A stretch of DNA of 64,000 nt from the NCBI GenBank assembly GCA_025504975.1, contig JANUWI010000004.1:372001-436000 (forward strand). Reading direction: 5' to 3'. This document shows, piece after piece, positions 1 to 11,282 of the stretch; within the stretch, counting starts at the first letter, position 1, and every line of letters begins with the position of its first letter. Position numbers and translations under genes: made by a program. Under the pieces are notes generated by a model. That model made no database searches and was not told the DNA's origin. It saw only the letters and a program-made list of their open reading frames with translations. The DNA comes from Plenodomus lindquistii. Taxonomy: Eukaryota > Ascomycota > Dothideomycetes > Pleosporales > Leptosphaeriaceae.

Positions 1-194
1 TCGCTTATATCCTACACCCCACACATACAACACACATGGAGCAAGATTCTTGCAAAGTTTGGGGAAAAAAAAAAGATTTATGCGTACGAGATGACGTAGA
101 AAGTGGAAGTGGGCGGCGTCTTTGTGTTAACTTTGATTTGCTGGATTCTTGGGTTTTTCCAAGTTCGGTACTGTAGTGATGCACGGTTTGAGTC

Positions 195-243
195 TTGGGG
201 GGTGGAGGGGAATGTTGGGGTTGGGTTGGGTTGGGTTGGTGGA
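195..243 (+). repeat. G-rich tract with GGGTT units
   Basis: Several G runs, including four or more consecutive GGGTT units, lie about 320 bp past the SOD1 stop codon. The pattern could form a G-quadruplex on the plus strand. It is not an array of the canonical TTAGGG telomere unit. Confidence 0.7.
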
Positions 244-298
244 GTGTTGTTATTTGTATATGGCATGATGGATATGACAGAGAGGATGAAAGCAAGGA

Positions 299-355
299 CA
301 CTTTACTTCACTGCGCACTTTACTTCACTGCACTTTAATTCACCGCACTTCACGG
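299..355. repeat. degenerate 15-17 bp tandem repeat
   Basis: About three and a half units beginning CACTTTA are seen at 299-315, 316-330, 331-345 and 346-355. Later copies carry substitutions. There is no sign that it is coding. Confidence 0.75.
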
Positions 356-559
356 AGTATCTAGCATACAGACAAAAAGCATCGATCGAGATGGAGGAAA
401 ATATGTCTAGCTAGTTGTATATACACAGCGAGCTAAGCCCACATGTTCCCATCAACCTCGCCATCAGGTGCTCAGGCTGCTTCGCACGAGTTCTCGCGGT
501 GGCTTTGTAACCGTAGTCAACGAGTGAGTGTGGTCCAGAAGTGCGGTTGTTTGCTTAGT

Positions 560-1623
560 CTAGTTGGAGATACCAATGACGCCGCAGGCAGGACGGGGAC
601 CAGCGTTGCCCGTCTTCTTGGACTCCTCGTGGCCGCCCCTGCCGAGATCGTCGGTGCCGCCGTGGACGACGATGGTGCGCTGGGGAGTCGTTAGTTTGCG
701 TTCTTACTTGTTTCCCGACTCTCCGACTACGTTGACATTGTGGTAATTGAAACATTTGTAAAAACTTACACCGACAACGCTGTCCGGCCCAATCAACTTG
801 ATCAGCTTGTCATCGACGCTACCCTCGGCATTACCCTGCCCATCAGTCTTGAAGTTGCCCAAATCACCAACGTGGCGCTCCTCATCCTCGGGCGCGCCGT
901 GGGTCTTGTTGTATGGGTTGAAGTGGGGACCAGCGGATGTGCAGCCGTTGGTGTTGTCACCAAAGGCGTGGACGTGCATGCCGCGCTCGGCGTTGGCGTC
1001 GTTGCCAGTGATGTTCCATGTGATCTTTGTGGGGGAGGATTCGGACGACTGCTCAAAGGTTACGGTGCCTTTGACGTTAGAGTCTCCACGGAGGACGGCG
1101 ACTATGTGGTCGAGTTAGCTGGGTGGTGCTTTATGTGCTGTTTTTGAGTGAGGAGTGGTGGCGGAATTGGCGGTGCTGGATGTTGGGCAAAATCGTGAGA
1201 AAGGGAATGGCTGGAGAGTAGTAGACAATGATCAGACCGGGATCGAGCAGATGAACATCCACTCATCCCAACCAGTCTCATCGTAAGCCTGCTCTCCAGG
1301 TACCCCGTGCGAGACTTTCATCCCTTTCCAAACTTGGTGGTGTAGGTGTAAGAATAGACGTAGAATGACCATCAAGGTGCCTCCCCTCTCATCGCTGATT
1401 GGAGCAACCAACGACAGTCAGGTACCCGTCTCCTACGCCAATGCATCTCATACTCCTCGGATCGTCTCATGTCGTCCAATTGAGCTGCACTGTCGTAGGG
1501 CAGAATATACACAACTTGCTCAATCCCACGCATGCCGTTACCCCACCATGCCGGAACGAGTCAAGCTGCTCACTCGTGCACCCAAAGAACAAGGAAATAG
1601 TACCGCGTACCTGCTTTGACCAT
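560..1623 (-). CDS. SOD1: Cu/Zn superoxide dismutase
   Basis: Converts superoxide to oxygen and hydrogen peroxide in the cytosol and the mitochondrial intermembrane space. Three coding exons on the minus strand: 1623-1611, 1101-770 and 679-560. They join to 154 residues, the normal length of the family. The 13-nt first exon gives MVKA and one base; the protein continues [12 protein letters not shown]. Visible metal ligands include the two His of GMHVHAFGD, His in HFNP, His in KTHGAP, and His/Asp in RHVGDLG. The last exon gives [11 protein letters not shown] and the usual end GVIGISN. Both introns are GT-AG; the first is long (509 nt), the second 90 nt. Identity is certain; only the long first intron leaves room for alternative 5' structure. 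Confidence 0.97.
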
Positions 1624-2146
1624 TTTGGCGGATTTGGTGGTGTATAGAGCTTTGTGTTGGGAGGATTGGTGATGGATTTGAAGCTGTTGTGTATTGCTTC
1701 GATGTTGCTGTTGCTCGGAAGGTGGGTGAGGGGCTTGCTTAGTGGAAGGTGGTAGAAGTAGTCTAGCTGTCACAGAAGCCGCCACGGCAATGCGGGGCTT
1801 CGGAGTGACGCAAGACGCGAAGGGACCCGCAATAGCTGGCTTCGCTGTTGGGACATTACCGGGCTGGAGCCGGTCGGGTGATAAATCAATGCAGCGAGGG
1901 TCTTTGATGCGCTGTCAACCTGTGAATATGTTTAGTTATTCGGTCTTGGTTTCAAACTTTCAAACTATAGAGCTACGAGTGGGGTCGGTTGATTCCTCAG
2001 TGTCTCGACTGAGGTTATCAAACATGGTCGGTTATGCATCTTCCTGTGCATTGCATTTAACAGCGCAAGGAACAAGTCGTGGTGATTTTTTTCATTTCAT
2101 TCACTCGTTAAATCTAATCACTGAACAGCGCTGTACATGAAGCAAT
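1624..2146. other. intergenic between SOD1 start and transaldolase stop
   Basis: Upstream region of SOD1 and downstream region of the transaldolase gene. No gene or clear regulatory element recognised. Confidence 0.6.
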
Positions 2147-3379
2147 CTAACCCTGGATCTTCTTGCGCAGAATGTCCTTGAGGGTAACGGCATCAGCCGC
2201 GAATTTCGAGATACCCTCGCGCAGCTTCTCAACGGCCATCTGGTCCTCGTTGAAGTAGAAGCGGAAGTCGGGCTCGTTGTTGATGTAGCTCTTCTTCTCA
2301 AGGTCGAGTTTGCTGGCATCCTCGGCAATGAGCTTCTGGGGAACGTCGTCAGTGGAGTTGTAGAGCTCCTCGAGCAGGTTAGGCTATGGGTTTGTTAGTA
2401 AATATCAACTATACTGGTTCGAGCACGGTGACTTACGGCAATGGTGAGGTAGTCGCATCCAGCAAGCTCGGTAACCTCACCGACGCTGCGGAACGAGGCA
2501 CCCATGACAATGGTCTTGTAGCCGTGCTTCTTGTAGTAGTTGAAGATTTGCTGGACGCTCTTGACACCAGGGTCCTCCTCCTTCTTGTACTCCTTCTTGG
2601 TCGAGGCCTTGTACCAGTCAAGGATGCGGCCGACGAAGGGCGAGATGAGGAAGGCGCCGGCCTCGGCGGCGGCAATGGCCTGGACTTGCGAGAACATGAG
2701 AGTCAGGTTGGTGTTGATGCCGTGGTCGCGCTGGAGGATCTCGGCGGCCTTGATGCCTTCCCATGTTGAGGCAATCTTGATGAGAACGCGGTCTTTTGAG
2801 ATACCGACCTCCTTGTAGAGCTGGGAATTATCAGCATGGCTAGATTCAAAGTCACGGGTGTAAGATTTAGACATACCTCGATGAGGTGCAGGGCCTTGTC
2901 GACCGAAGCCTTTGTGTCGAAAGAGAAACGCGCGTCAACTTCAGTGGAAACCTTGCCGGGGACAATCTGGAGGATTTCCTTGCCGAATTGTACAAGGAGG
3001 TTGTCCAATGTAGCGTCGACCTGGTCCTCGATGTTCTTGCCCCCACGCTCCTTGCCGTACTGGACAGCGGCATCGATCAACTTGGCGTACTCCTCCTTCT
3101 TCGAGGCCGCAAGGATGAGCGAGGGGTTGGTGGTGGCATCCTGGGGCTGATACTTCTTGATGGTCGCAAAGTCACCAGAGTCGGCGACGACGGTCTGAGA
3201 AGGGGAGGGTTAGTGCAAGTGTTCGCCATGGTTGCAATGTAAGGTTTGCGACGGCAGTGTTGTTGCTGGCGGCAACATGTCCGAGCACTCCGGTGCGCGT
3301 GCCATGTGCATAGTAGCTGTAGTGGGTGGAGAACACTTACGGTGCCAGTGGCCTTCAATTGATCGAGAGAGTTGGTCAT
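2147..3379 (-). CDS. TAL1: transaldolase
   Basis: Transfers a dihydroxyacetone unit between sedoheptulose 7-phosphate and glyceraldehyde 3-phosphate in the non-oxidative pentose phosphate pathway (cytosol). Four exons: 3379-3341, 3194-2877, 2820-2437 and 2383-2147, giving 325 residues, as expected for class I transaldolase. Seen: N-terminal [21 protein letters not shown], the DATTNPSL motif, the Schiff-base lysine in [10 protein letters not shown] at about residue 134, and TLMFSQVQA. Introns are 146, 56 and 53 nt with GT-AG ends, and the frames join exactly. It is transcribed in the same direction as SOD1. Confidence 0.97.
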
Positions 3380-4364
3380 TATGGGTGGTGTGTATGGAAT
3401 GTGTGTATGGGGGTATATGTTATGTGGTGTGTGAGGAAAAAGGAGTAGGGTAGAGCAGAGTATATGAGTGAGCAGGAGCGGTGTTGAATGTTGGGAGCTG
3501 TTCTGGGCCGGTGGAGCTGGCCGTGTATCATAGCGCCCCTCCAAGCCCCTCCATGGCAGAAAAGGCTGCAGCGTCACAGGCGGCAATATTGCGTGGTAAG
3601 CCAACCGCCAGAGACCCTGGCCCGCCCGTTTGCGCTTTGCCCTTCGCTGCTGCGCTGCTCGTCAAAATTCTCCGGTTTCCACGGCCGCTGGCCTGTCAAC
3701 CGTCTCCGTGCCCTCCTGCAAGATGCAATGCTACGCCATTCTTACTAATTGCCCATGATGCAATTCTGAAGCACCGCCAAAGCAATGCCCACGAGGTGCC
3801 CCAAACTCGGCCCACGGTCGCAAACTGCACGTCTTCCATGCACATCCGCCGAGGTGCTCCGTGGACATCGGTCGTCCCACCGGTTCATCGTTGTGAGTAT
3901 TTTCAAAAAAGTTTGGCGCCGCCCGGAGCACTGTCGTCCGAGGCCAATTGCTTCCATGTCAATAGCCGGTCGCCCTGTCTCCGGCTTTTGAAATGGATCT
4001 AGCCATGGCTGGACTACACGTGATTGCTTTGGGCGGTGACGGAGAAACACTGTTGCTACTCGATGCGAGCTGGCCGCGGGTGGCTGATGCTGGTAGATAG
4101 TTCTAGATTGAAGACGTGATTGTTGTTCTCTAAAAGCTAGCTCAACACGCGGGATGCCTTATCGTCAAATTGACCTCGGTGTTCAGATTAGGTTTCTCCG
4201 CTGAGATGCAGCCGGGACAAGCCATTCACAAGTTCACGACACTCCTACCACACAGGTAGTCTTCCACGGGTAGCATACACAGTACAAAGGGGTATGTCAG
4301 TGGTTTCCAGATATGTCATTCGTTGGTGATTGCATAGCATCCTACTCTTTCCTTCTCGCGGATC
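3380..4364. other. intergenic, about 1 kb
   Basis: Upstream region of transaldolase and downstream region of the membrane protein. Several overlapping open frames on both strands in 3480-4050 look like composition artefacts: they have no domain, no splice-linked partner and no consistent start. Confidence 0.55.
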
Positions 4365-5666
4365 TTATTGTATAAACCACTCGCATCGACAGCTTTTTGT
4401 ATGCCGAGATTCCGCTCGCATCTGAGGTCGCGCACGCCCGATCGACCTAGTCCTACTGTTGTTTTGACCTTTCGTTGCGGATTCGCTGTGGGCTAGGAGC
4501 ACATTGGCTGGCTTCGTGGCTGTGGTTATGCTTCCATTCACCTGGACTATTGCCTTTTCACAGTACATGTTCTGGGCATCTGGTGTTGTTTCTTCGACAA
4601 GTTTGATCAAGTAAGCAAAGCTTGGTATACCGGCTGTGGTGAGAGATGGAACACCAGCGGGGGTTTCGGTTTCGTTCATGTTGATGCTCGTGGAAGATTC
4701 CTCCGCATAAATGTATCCTTCGATTGTGGTCTTTTTGAAAGTGCATCGCCAGAGAGATTCTCCGGGCTGAAAAGTTGCATGGCTTACCGCAAACCCCGCG
4801 CTTGGACTGTCTGGTGAAGCCAGATCGTTTTCTCCAAGGTAGACTATCTTGTCGTATGTGGATGTAAACTGGTATGTATTGTTGGCGAGCTCAATCAACT
4901 GAGTAGGCTGAATATCCATTGTTCCAGGGCCGTACTTGAGACTAGTATTACTGAGCAAAGGGCCCATGGCGACGAATGTCGTATTGGTGTTGCCCGCAGG
5001 GGAGGGCAAGATGCTCAGTTGGAAGCTTGTATTCGACGCACACTGCCATGCCACTGATTCGTTGATATTGGCGAGACAGGTAGAGCTTTGTTGTTCTGGG
5101 AGCTGAATAGAGACTGCAAACATTCCGCGCTGGATTGTGTGAGACGCCGTGGTATGTGCAATTTCGTTGCCAGATGTGCGAGCTGGCGGAGTATAATCGC
5201 TGTAGGTAAGGTCAGATGGATGCTCGAGGGAAGGTGTGATGAATTTCAACAAAACCGACCTCTGCAGCGAGTGGCGCTTAGCGGCTAGTAGAGCCAGCCC
5301 AATTGCCATCAGCATCAGAAATTGCGTCAAGAGTAGTGCAAGTATGCGTTGTCTGATGGACATGCGCTGCCAGGCGTTTCCCGGTAGATTTGGTAAAGGC
5401 TTCTCTGAAGTTTCCACTTCCGTTTGTGTTGCGAAAAAGACCTCTTTTTCATCTTGATCCGGACTGAGTATCGGAGCTGTAGCATTGTTGCACCGCTCAA
5501 AAGGGACTACCTCGATGCCATCTTCAATATGTCGTATTAGACAGGTCCCCGAGTTGATGGCTGAGTCGATGCTTGTCTGTGCGCCGATGTCGTGATTGAC
5601 TGGGAAAGCTGTGTAGATGCTCGGAAGTGGCTGAACATTCTTGAGCGACCTATATGGGAAAGGCAT
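4365..5666 (-). CDS. single-pass membrane protein, DUF7820-like ectodomain
   Basis: Function unknown. From the ATG at 5666 the open frame gives 433 residues. A cytosolic N-terminal part of about 105 residues includes the EKPLPNLPGNAW stretch. It is followed by a hydrophobic helix at about 108-128, preceded by arginines, and then an ectodomain rich in Asn-X-Ser/Thr sites. The ectodomain pattern (YDKIVYLGE, then PGESLWRCTFKKTTIEGYIY, then LIKLVEETTPDAQNMYC) resembles what I recall of the fungal DUF7820 family, so a type II glycoprotein is inferred. The true start is uncertain: the sequence just after the ATG contains TATAG, a possible acceptor, so an upstream exon may replace the first residues. 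The last 40 residues are basic and may be read-through of a missed intron. Confidence 0.7.
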   Translation of the reverse strand: MPFPYRSLKNVQPLPSIYTAFPVNHDIGAQTSIDSAINSGTCLIRHIEDGIEVVPFERCNNATAPILSPDQDEKEVFFATQTEVETSEKPLPNLPGNAWQRMSIRQRILALLLTQFLMLMAIGLALLAAKRHSLQRSVLLKFITPSLEHPSDLTYSDYTPPARTSGNEIAHTTASHTIQRGMFAVSIQLPEQQSSTCLANINESVAWQCASNTSFQLSILPSPAGNTNTTFVAMGPLLSNTSLKYGPGTMDIQPTQLIELANNTYQFTSTYDKIVYLGENDLASPDSPSAGFAVSHATFQPGESLWRCTFKKTTIEGYIYAEESSTSINMNETETPAGVPSLTTAGIPSFAYLIKLVEETTPDAQNMYCEKAIVQVNGSITTATKPANVLLAHSESATKGQNNSRTRSIGRARPQMRAESRHTKSCRCEWFIQ

Positions 5667-7748
5667 GAGTGCGATTGGGGCGCGCACGGTGTTCAATTAG
5701 ATTAAGTAAAGCGTGTATATGGTATCCGAATGAATGGTCGCTGGTCCAGCCAGATGCCGAATGGCTTGGGAAATGTGATAAGAAAAGAACGAAAGAGACG
5801 AAGATAGCAACCAGCGCATGGTGATTAACTCTGCTGGGTCGGCGTGGGATATAGGCCAGACAGCCCAAGATCTCTCAGACTCAAGTGTTGAGCTCTCTTC
5901 CCGCTTTTGCTACGCCACGTTCCTGCAGAAGCATGCTGTCCACTCGTAGTATCTTGCGTAGACAAACATTCAGACTAATGTTCGTGAAATTAATGCCGAG
6001 CAAGAGGAGACAGCATTCCGCTGAGGAGTCAATGCTTGATGTTAGGAGAGAATCCGGATGAGGAAGACAAGTTGAAGCAAAAGCTTGAGAGATCGAGAAT
6101 GATTGGGTATACATTCACCATAGGAAGCACATGGCCCGTGCCTAGCCGCTCGGTGTCAGCCCATATGCTGGCCGCGGAACAGGTCTTTATAAGGTCGCCG
6201 AAGCGGTTGTGAACGATATCAATGAACACTGGTCAGTATAGAAGACAGTATTGTTAAAAGCGCTTGAAAGATGCTCCGTCTTACAACAAACGTAAATCGT
6301 ATGTTCTTGGGCGAATTGTTCGTGCTTTGCACCTCCCGATCAAATGCGAGTGTGCAGATATTTGATACAATATGGTGACAATCACCGCGAAGTCACTGCT
6401 GGCTGACATGGAAGGGTTGCTTGAACGATTTCCATGAGAAGCAGCTGGAGGCTTCGCCGTGTGGAGCCATGACTAAGGCTAAGGCGTTCAGCTTTGACAA
6501 GATCACGGCGATCATGAGATCGCCGGAACGTCTGAATAACTGTATGCTCGGCTTTAGAGAAGGCTGGGAGTGGACAGCACGCTTTCGAAGGTTCGTTGTG
6601 ATCAATAGGCGCCGTGACGTAGGCCGCGTTAGTGGTCGCTCAGGAGCGGCAAACAGCCTTAACACAAGTTTGTCGGATATACAGGCGCGAGAAGCGGCAG
6701 TGCAACTTGCTCCACGAGAACGAGTATTCTGCCCGCCTCGATGCGGTGGTTCCAGTACTCCTATTCAATAGCAGAGAGAGTTTGAGGTTGCAAGCTCGTG
6801 TGAGAAGCTAGTGTGCAAGAGGTCTAGCGTGATCAAGTCAGGGTCACCACTTGATCCTGGTACGTGCCGCGCTACGCCATCGTCGTTCTCCCCATGACCG
6901 TCATCTTTGGTTCAGTACTGCAGCTTTCTGACCAACATAAGACTGAGGCGCCCCGTTGCTGCGCATATCATCCATCGTGTGGAGACTACTCACTACATCT
7001 CTCAGAAAATAACAGTCTCGCGTCAGGCCCCCTTAGCTGAGCTTACATCCATTCCAAATCAGGACAGCTATGGGACGTAGCTGCTGTGTCATGTCCAGAT
7101 TGGGCGTCACACCCAATATGACCGATACATTGGTTCAGAACGTGGTGTTCCCTGCGATATTGACCGAGCGGAGACATGGTGTTTCCAGCAGATCGTCTCC
7201 TATTCCGTCGACCTGAAATCGAAGGCAAACCTTGGTCTCCCCGAGAAGTTATTTCGGCTTGTTTCGAAACATGTCGCATCTTCTCAACACTGCTTGGCTT
7301 TGTGCGGCCAGCTTCCTCGACCCACCCTACTGAGGCTATGATCGCGCTGACCACCATGATAATTCTCCACGCCTCGCTTCCCCACCACTCCTGGAAGCGT
7401 TTCATGACGCAAGTCTCATTCCGCGGACCCAGCCACGCATGGTAAGCATGCTTTACACGTGAGGCTTGGTGTCCCGGTCAAGGGATTTACGTCGACCCTT
7501 GCTGCTGATGGCACGTAGTTTCTAATATTGTCTACATTTAGGAGCGCTGAGGTGTAAGGCTGCATGAAGCTAACGCCAATGGTGTTGAGCTCATGAAGCA
7601 GTCCGAGACGTGCTACCGTGACGGCAAGAAAGACTCGGCCGCAGGCGGGTGCTTATATGTCTAATGGGTTGCGCCTGTGTTTTCGTGATGCCATCAATCC
7701 GTTCTCCATCCACCACCTGACTTCTGTAGCAGTCGCGCCGCAGTCGTA
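5667..7748. other. gene-poor stretch, about 2 kb
   Basis: No gene that I can support. A minus-strand frame at 7405-7043 starts with an aromatic/basic stretch and one hydrophobic helix, faintly like the start of fungal DUF3176-type membrane proteins, but the remainder has no domain. Opposing frames near 6400-6770 overlap each other and look like chance. The stretch may hold a decayed gene. Confidence 0.5.
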
Positions 7749-8545
7749 ATGGGTCTCACACAACATTCTCAGCAGACACGGTCTATATCCAGGGCGTCCA
7801 GTGACAAGGCACCCAAACCATCAGCGACCTTCTGGCCACTCTTCGCGATCAATGCCTTACTCTCGGCGCTATCAATTGCCAATCTTGCGCTGATCAGTTC
7901 CATGGTCGCGTGGCTGCTGGATCAGAAACATAACGTTCAGATCTTCCAAGTAGGCTGGTCCGGCAGATCGATTCCACTCAACGTCGAGCCCAAGAACCTA
8001 TGGGTCGACCATGGCCATGAGAGCAATGGCGCCGCAGGTTATGGCTTCTTCTTGGGTATTTTCGGGATGATCACGGCTTGGAGGATGAGGAAAGCCAGTC
8101 GCGTATGTGTCAATGAATATGTGCAATCACACCACTTGCTAATTGCAAACAGCCTCTGAAAAGCCTTACCATACTAGCCGTGTTCCAACTCGTAGCCGTA
8201 TTGTTCACATTGTCGGCCCTGATCTTCGTGTTTATCGTCACATACCAAACCACTGGCCAGCGTATCCGCGAACCTGTCGCCTCCAACAATGTTGGCGTCG
8301 ATTACTTCGAGTTCAAGTGGACACCAGAAACCTGGATGAAGGCCGTACTTGATCTGCCCTTGACCAATGGTGACAAACGCAAGGAGATCGACAGCAAAGT
8401 CACGAACATGGTCGCTTGGCGCTGGATGCTAGTCCCAATTTTCGTCGTGGACTGCGTTGCATTCGGTGTCACGTTGATGGCTTGGCTGAAGCAACGGAGA
8501 GATGTAACAAGTCGGGCGAGCTCAGCCAATTCCATCGAGAAATAA
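7749..8545 (+). CDS. four-helix membrane protein, uncharacterised
   Basis: Two exons, 7749-8102 and 8153-8545, joined across a 50-nt GT-AG intron (donor GTATGT), give 248 residues. Hydrophobic segments lie at about 28-58 (FWPLFAINALLSALSIANLA), 98-112 (YGFFLGIFGMITAW), 120-150 (SLTILAVFQLVAVLFTLSA) and 216-236 (WMLVPIFVVDCVAFGVTLMAW). Between the third and fourth lies a loop of about 65 residues with FEFKWTPETWMKAVLDLP, and the C-terminus is basic and serine-rich. The architecture resembles small fungal integral membrane proteins of unknown role. I do not recognise a named family. Confidence 0.8.
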
Positions 8546-9331
8546 GGGAGGCCTCCCAGTGGAGGAACATCCGACGGACGCTGAAGAGAGGTTGATCTCA
8601 CAATCAGTCTGAGTATCACGATGATTTGAGGACATTCGCTTGGCCCCTCATACGACACGACATGACTTTACGACTGTACTGTACTATAGCATCTCATTAT
8701 TCTTTCTGCAGCATTTGGCGCAAAGCGTCAAGCATATCCAATCACATCAAACAACATGGGACATTTCCAATAGCCCGCATGTGAATTGGCCGTCCTCCGA
8801 TATTCGCATGTGAAGACGGGTAAGCACCTGACGCTAACTACAGTAGGGATCCGTGGCCCATGGGACCTTGGAAATCCAGGAACGATTTGCAAGTCACGAG
8901 CGCACAAGCATGGCTGGCGGTGCATGGGACCTACTACCCCACGAAAAGGATGCACCATGATCTCTCGCGTTGTTCGAGTCCAGCTCTCCTTCTCCACACT
9001 TTGTACTGTCTTTCATTGTCGAGATACAAGCTCTTATTGAAGCTCCAGGTCCCGCATCAGAAGCTTAGCGAACCTCGGGCGAAAAAAAGTGAGCCCCACG
9101 GGCCCTGTTCAGCCTCAGTCACCAGCACATAGCGGCGACGTCATTTAGACACGCGCAGATTTCTTGACTGGGACTGCAAAGTCTAGTCCTTTCCTTCCTG
9201 GGACTGAAAATCCACGGTCGGAATTGCATGGTGCTGCTCCACGCCTGCCCTCGACTGTTTCCGCCCACTGCTCTGCGCCGTTGCTGCCTTCTCGCTGGTA
9301 CTACGACTTCGACATTCAGAACGCCCTCAAC
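8546..9331. other. intergenic upstream of the acyltransferase
   Basis: Contains the promoter and 5' leader of the acyltransferase gene. The reading frame of that gene stays open upstream to about 9164, but the translated part has no membrane-protein character, so I place the start at 9332. Confidence 0.55.
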
Positions 9332-10392
9332 ATGGGCTGGCTTCTGTACCTCGCAGCCATGCCAGCTGTACTCATAATCGCCATGCGCGCGCTTTCTTTG
9401 GTTCTGCCTCGCGGGCCTGCACAACTGCTGCAGTACTACGCTTTCCTCATCACCGCCTTTTTCGTCATGATGGGCTGCGCGACGTATGGCGTTGTGGCAG
9501 GTGTCGTCTTGAATGTCGTAGGCTATGGTGGCCTGATCCAATGGACTGTCGCGAGAGCAGCCAAGTGGAGCATGTGGCTTATCACTGGGACCACCTTTAG
9601 GGTCACGGGCAGTGTCAAGCGCAATGGTGGTGTTAGTGGAGAGGATGCGCTCAAGGAGCGACCGGCTGTGTTTGTGGGCAATCACCAGACGTATGTATGC
9701 TCTGTTGTGGCTCGCCCTGGCAAAAGTCGTCATATGAGACCTCGGCAATGCTAACTGTTACCGCAGAGAACTCGACATCCTCATGCTGGGCTGTGTCTTT
9801 CCCAAGTACACCTCCGTCACTGCGAAGAAGTCGCTGAAATATGTTCCCTTCCTCGGCTGGTTCAGTACGTTCACTATACTTCGTCTCCCCAGCAGTCTAC
9901 TAACACGTCTTCACAGTGGCCCTCTCCAGGACCGTCTTCATCGACCGCGCCAACCGCACCTCCTCTCGCGCCGCCTTCGACACCGCCGCCAAAACTATGA
10001 AACACACGCGCCAAAACGTCTTCATCTTTCCTGAGGGCACTCGCTCCTACGCATCCACACCCACCCTCCTGCCCCTCAAGAAGGGCGCCTTCCACCTCGC
10101 CGTCCAAGCACAAGTCCCCATCGTACCCGTCGTATGCGCAAACTACGCCCACATACTCGACACGAAGAACAAGCGGTATACACCCGGAACCATTGATGTC
10201 ACTGTACTGCCACCGATTAGCACGGTCGGCAAAACAGCGGAGGACGTGAACGATTTGCTGGAGCAGACGAATAAAGCTATGATGGATGAGCTGATTCGGT
10301 TGTCGCATGTTTCGGGCGCTGGAAATGGGGAACCGCTGCCGAGAGCATCGGGTGTTGATCAGTCGCGAGGTGAGCTTAGGAAGCGGAATTGA
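9332..10392 (+). CDS. SLC1: 1-acyl-sn-glycerol-3-phosphate acyltransferase
   Basis: Acylates lysophosphatidic acid at sn-2 to phosphatidic acid, a central step of phospholipid and triacylglycerol synthesis in the ER or lipid droplets. Three exons, 9332-9690, 9767-9864 and 9917-10392, give 310 residues. Two hydrophobic N-terminal segments come first. The catalytic NHX4D box reads NHQTELD at about residue 117 and is split by the first intron. The glycerol-phosphate binding box is FPEGTRS, and a third conserved block reads VPIVPVVCANY. The ATG at 9332 is chosen because it opens directly into the first membrane segment; an in-frame upstream ATG at 9164 would add a non-hydrophobic leader of 56 residues. 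Introns are 76 and 52 nt, GT-AG. Confidence 0.95.
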
Positions 10393-11282
10393 ACGACCTG
10401 TCTCGACGGCAGGTGTTTTTGTCGCTTTGATGGAGTTGAAGTATGCATGATTGGATTGGGCCGGTGTCCTTGCATATGGCGTTTGGCGCTGGAAAGGACT
10501 CTTGCATCTTGATATCCAGGAGGACTTGCATATGCTCGTAAACTTCCTATTGGAGATGGAAGACTAAAGCATACCCTACACGAGTGGTCTATAAAGAGGT
10601 CTGTAAGCCATTGTCACTGCGTCATGCAGTGTGCATGTGTAATGACATTATATTACGAGTTCCACGACTTGAAACTTCTGCTAAGACTACGATGTACCGT
10701 TCATGAGCATACCAAGGTGCTCTGCCTCACTTTCTATCCGAGAGCACATATCTTCAGTCTGTGAAGTAGCGAGGAAGAGACCGGGAGACTGGAGACTACT
10801 AGAAATAAGCTGGTTATCACTGGTACAGTATACAGCTAGAGTTTGAGCGACGTTTGTACAGTTCTCGAAGAATTATAAAAGCTGTAGCAGAAGGCGTTCT
10901 TTTACGAGACTCATAGTAACGAGCTCCTCCGTAGAGTGATTTACACGTCCAAAGGAAAGCTCGGAATTCATTCCATGTATTTCCGGCTAACTCGGTTTAC
11001 CGAGAGTATCGGCTTACCACTGACGCCAACTCACCCCACGATGAAGTACCCCTCACTCCCATTCAGGTAACCCGGAGCAGCGAGTTACTCGTGTGCTGAG
11101 GACATTCTCAAGTAGTATAAAGGGACTGATGTAGTCCAGGGCTCAACTCTGATAGGAATACTGATACGATTGATGTCATTTTTTGGTCCTCACCAGGACA
11201 TCTCATCTACCACAGTTTTGCAATCACCGTGCATTAGCCCACACAATCTATAGTCTAGTACCCATCCTGAGTCTCAGTCACA
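10393..11282. other. intergenic, about 0.9 kb
   Basis: No open frame of note. Presumed promoter of the downstream dehydrogenase, with a TATA-like TATAAAG near 11117. Nothing else recognised. Confidence 0.6.

Larger units (their letters stand above)
1..559. other. intergenic, 3' of SOD1; G-rich and tandem repeats
   Basis: No coding region is supported. The stretch holds a G-run tract near 195-243 and a degenerate tandem repeat at 299-355, both listed separately. Open frames here are short, repetitive and have no recognisable protein character. Confidence 0.6.

Noticed and set aside
3480..4050. Frames of 86-173 codons around 3480-4050
   Set aside because: Frames on both strands overlap, their composition is odd and no motif or splice partner is visible.
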